Origin: Chitinophagales bacterium
Lineage (GTDB): Bacteria; Bacteroidota; Bacteroidia; Chitinophagales; Saprospiraceae
Length of the DNA stretch: 7,277 nucleotides
Assembly: GCA_013298445.1 (NCBI GenBank)
Contig: JAAFHQ010000299.1
Span: 1 to 7,277 of the forward strand
Direction of reading: 5' to 3'
Position 1 is the first letter of the stretch, and each line of letters starts with the position of its first letter. A program made the position numbers and the translations under genes. The notes under the pieces were generated by a model that did no database searches, had not been told where the DNA came from, and saw only the letters and a program-made list of their open reading frames with translations. Positions 7,099 to 7,277 of this stretch are shown here, one piece after another.

Positions 7099-7277
7099 CT
7101 ATTCTAAGTACAATGTAATTGCTGTTTTCCCACTGGCTTTAGTGCCGGGCGAGAGGCTCTGCCGAGCCACTTTGCCCACTCCTTCTACCCGCACTCGACA
7201 ACCCCGATTTTCCAGCAGGTAAATCGCGTCTTTCAATCCCATTCCCACCACCGACGGCACCAGATTGTCTGACACCT
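7099..7277 (-). CDS. ftsI: FtsI-type penicillin-binding protein, C-terminal PASTA domain only (5' part outside window)
   Basis: A reading frame enters from the right edge and ends at a TAG (7101-7099). Its last 58 full residues, from VSDNLVPSVV to GKTAITLYLE, form a PASTA domain: a VPSVVGMGLKDAIYLLE opening, the RVRVEGVGKV strand region and a SPGT turn before the last strand. In Bacteroidota the gene before murE encodes a class B transpeptidase (FtsI/PBP3 type) ending in a single PASTA domain. That position, plus this C-terminus, is the basis of the call. The transpeptidase domain with its SxxK, SxN and KTG motifs is not in the window, so the enzyme assignment rests on context. PASTA domains sit outside the cytoplasmic membrane and are thought to bind cell-wall material. 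The stop lies 15 bp before the murE GTG in the same frame, followed by two further in-frame TAA codons. Confidence 0.85.
   Translation of the reverse strand, partial: VSDNLVPSVVGMGLKDAIYLLENRGCRVRVEGVGKVARQSLSPGTKASGKTAITLYLE

Noticed and set aside
7084..7101. Possible PBP-MurE readthrough fusion, since both genes are in the same frame
   Set aside because: Three in-frame stops (TAG, then TAA TAA) separate them, so readthrough is very unlikely. The shared frame is a one-in-three chance event.

Overview
The window is a stretch of a dcw (division and cell wall) operon, read entirely on the minus strand, so transcription runs from the high-coordinate end toward position 1. The organism is most likely a member of the Bacteroidota. 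Four things point there: the gene order (PASTA-ended penicillin-binding protein, murE, mraY, murD, ftsW, murG, with no murF between murE and mraY); a MraY lengthened by a block between membrane segments; MurE with the DNPR signature of meso-diaminopimelate-adding enzymes; and A/T-rich leaders with no clear Shine-Dalgarno sequence before the starts. I cannot place it more finely from the sequence alone.

Layout in transcription order: the last 59 codons and stop of an FtsI-type transpeptidase (7277-7099, its PASTA domain only); murE (7083-5629, GTG start); a 117-bp gap carrying two hairpins; mraY (5511-4267); murD (4259-2898, 7 bp after mraY); ftsW (2896-1766, 1 bp after murD); murG (1769-642, overlapping ftsW by an ATGA); and the first 212 codons of a GT4-family glycosyltransferase (636-1, 5 bp after murG), cut by the window edge. 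No RNA genes, mobile elements, CRISPR arrays or plus-strand genes are supported.

The genes form one pathway. MurD adds D-Glu to UDP-MurNAc-L-Ala and MurE adds meso-DAP, both in the cytoplasm. MraY moves the finished muropeptide onto undecaprenyl phosphate to make lipid I, and MurG adds GlcNAc to make lipid II. FtsW polymerises lipid II at the septum, and the FtsI-type protein crosslinks the new glycan. All five complete proteins keep their expected catalytic or binding motifs and near-normal lengths, so this is a working cluster.

Most of the window is ordinary housekeeping sequence, and I see no clear new system. The points worth a second look are: the glycosyltransferase tightly joined to murG, where many Bacteroidota have murC; two hairpins packed into the only long gap, one of which swallows the murE stop codon; a marked drop in G+C going from the PBP/murE start to the rest of the operon; and the MraY insertion.
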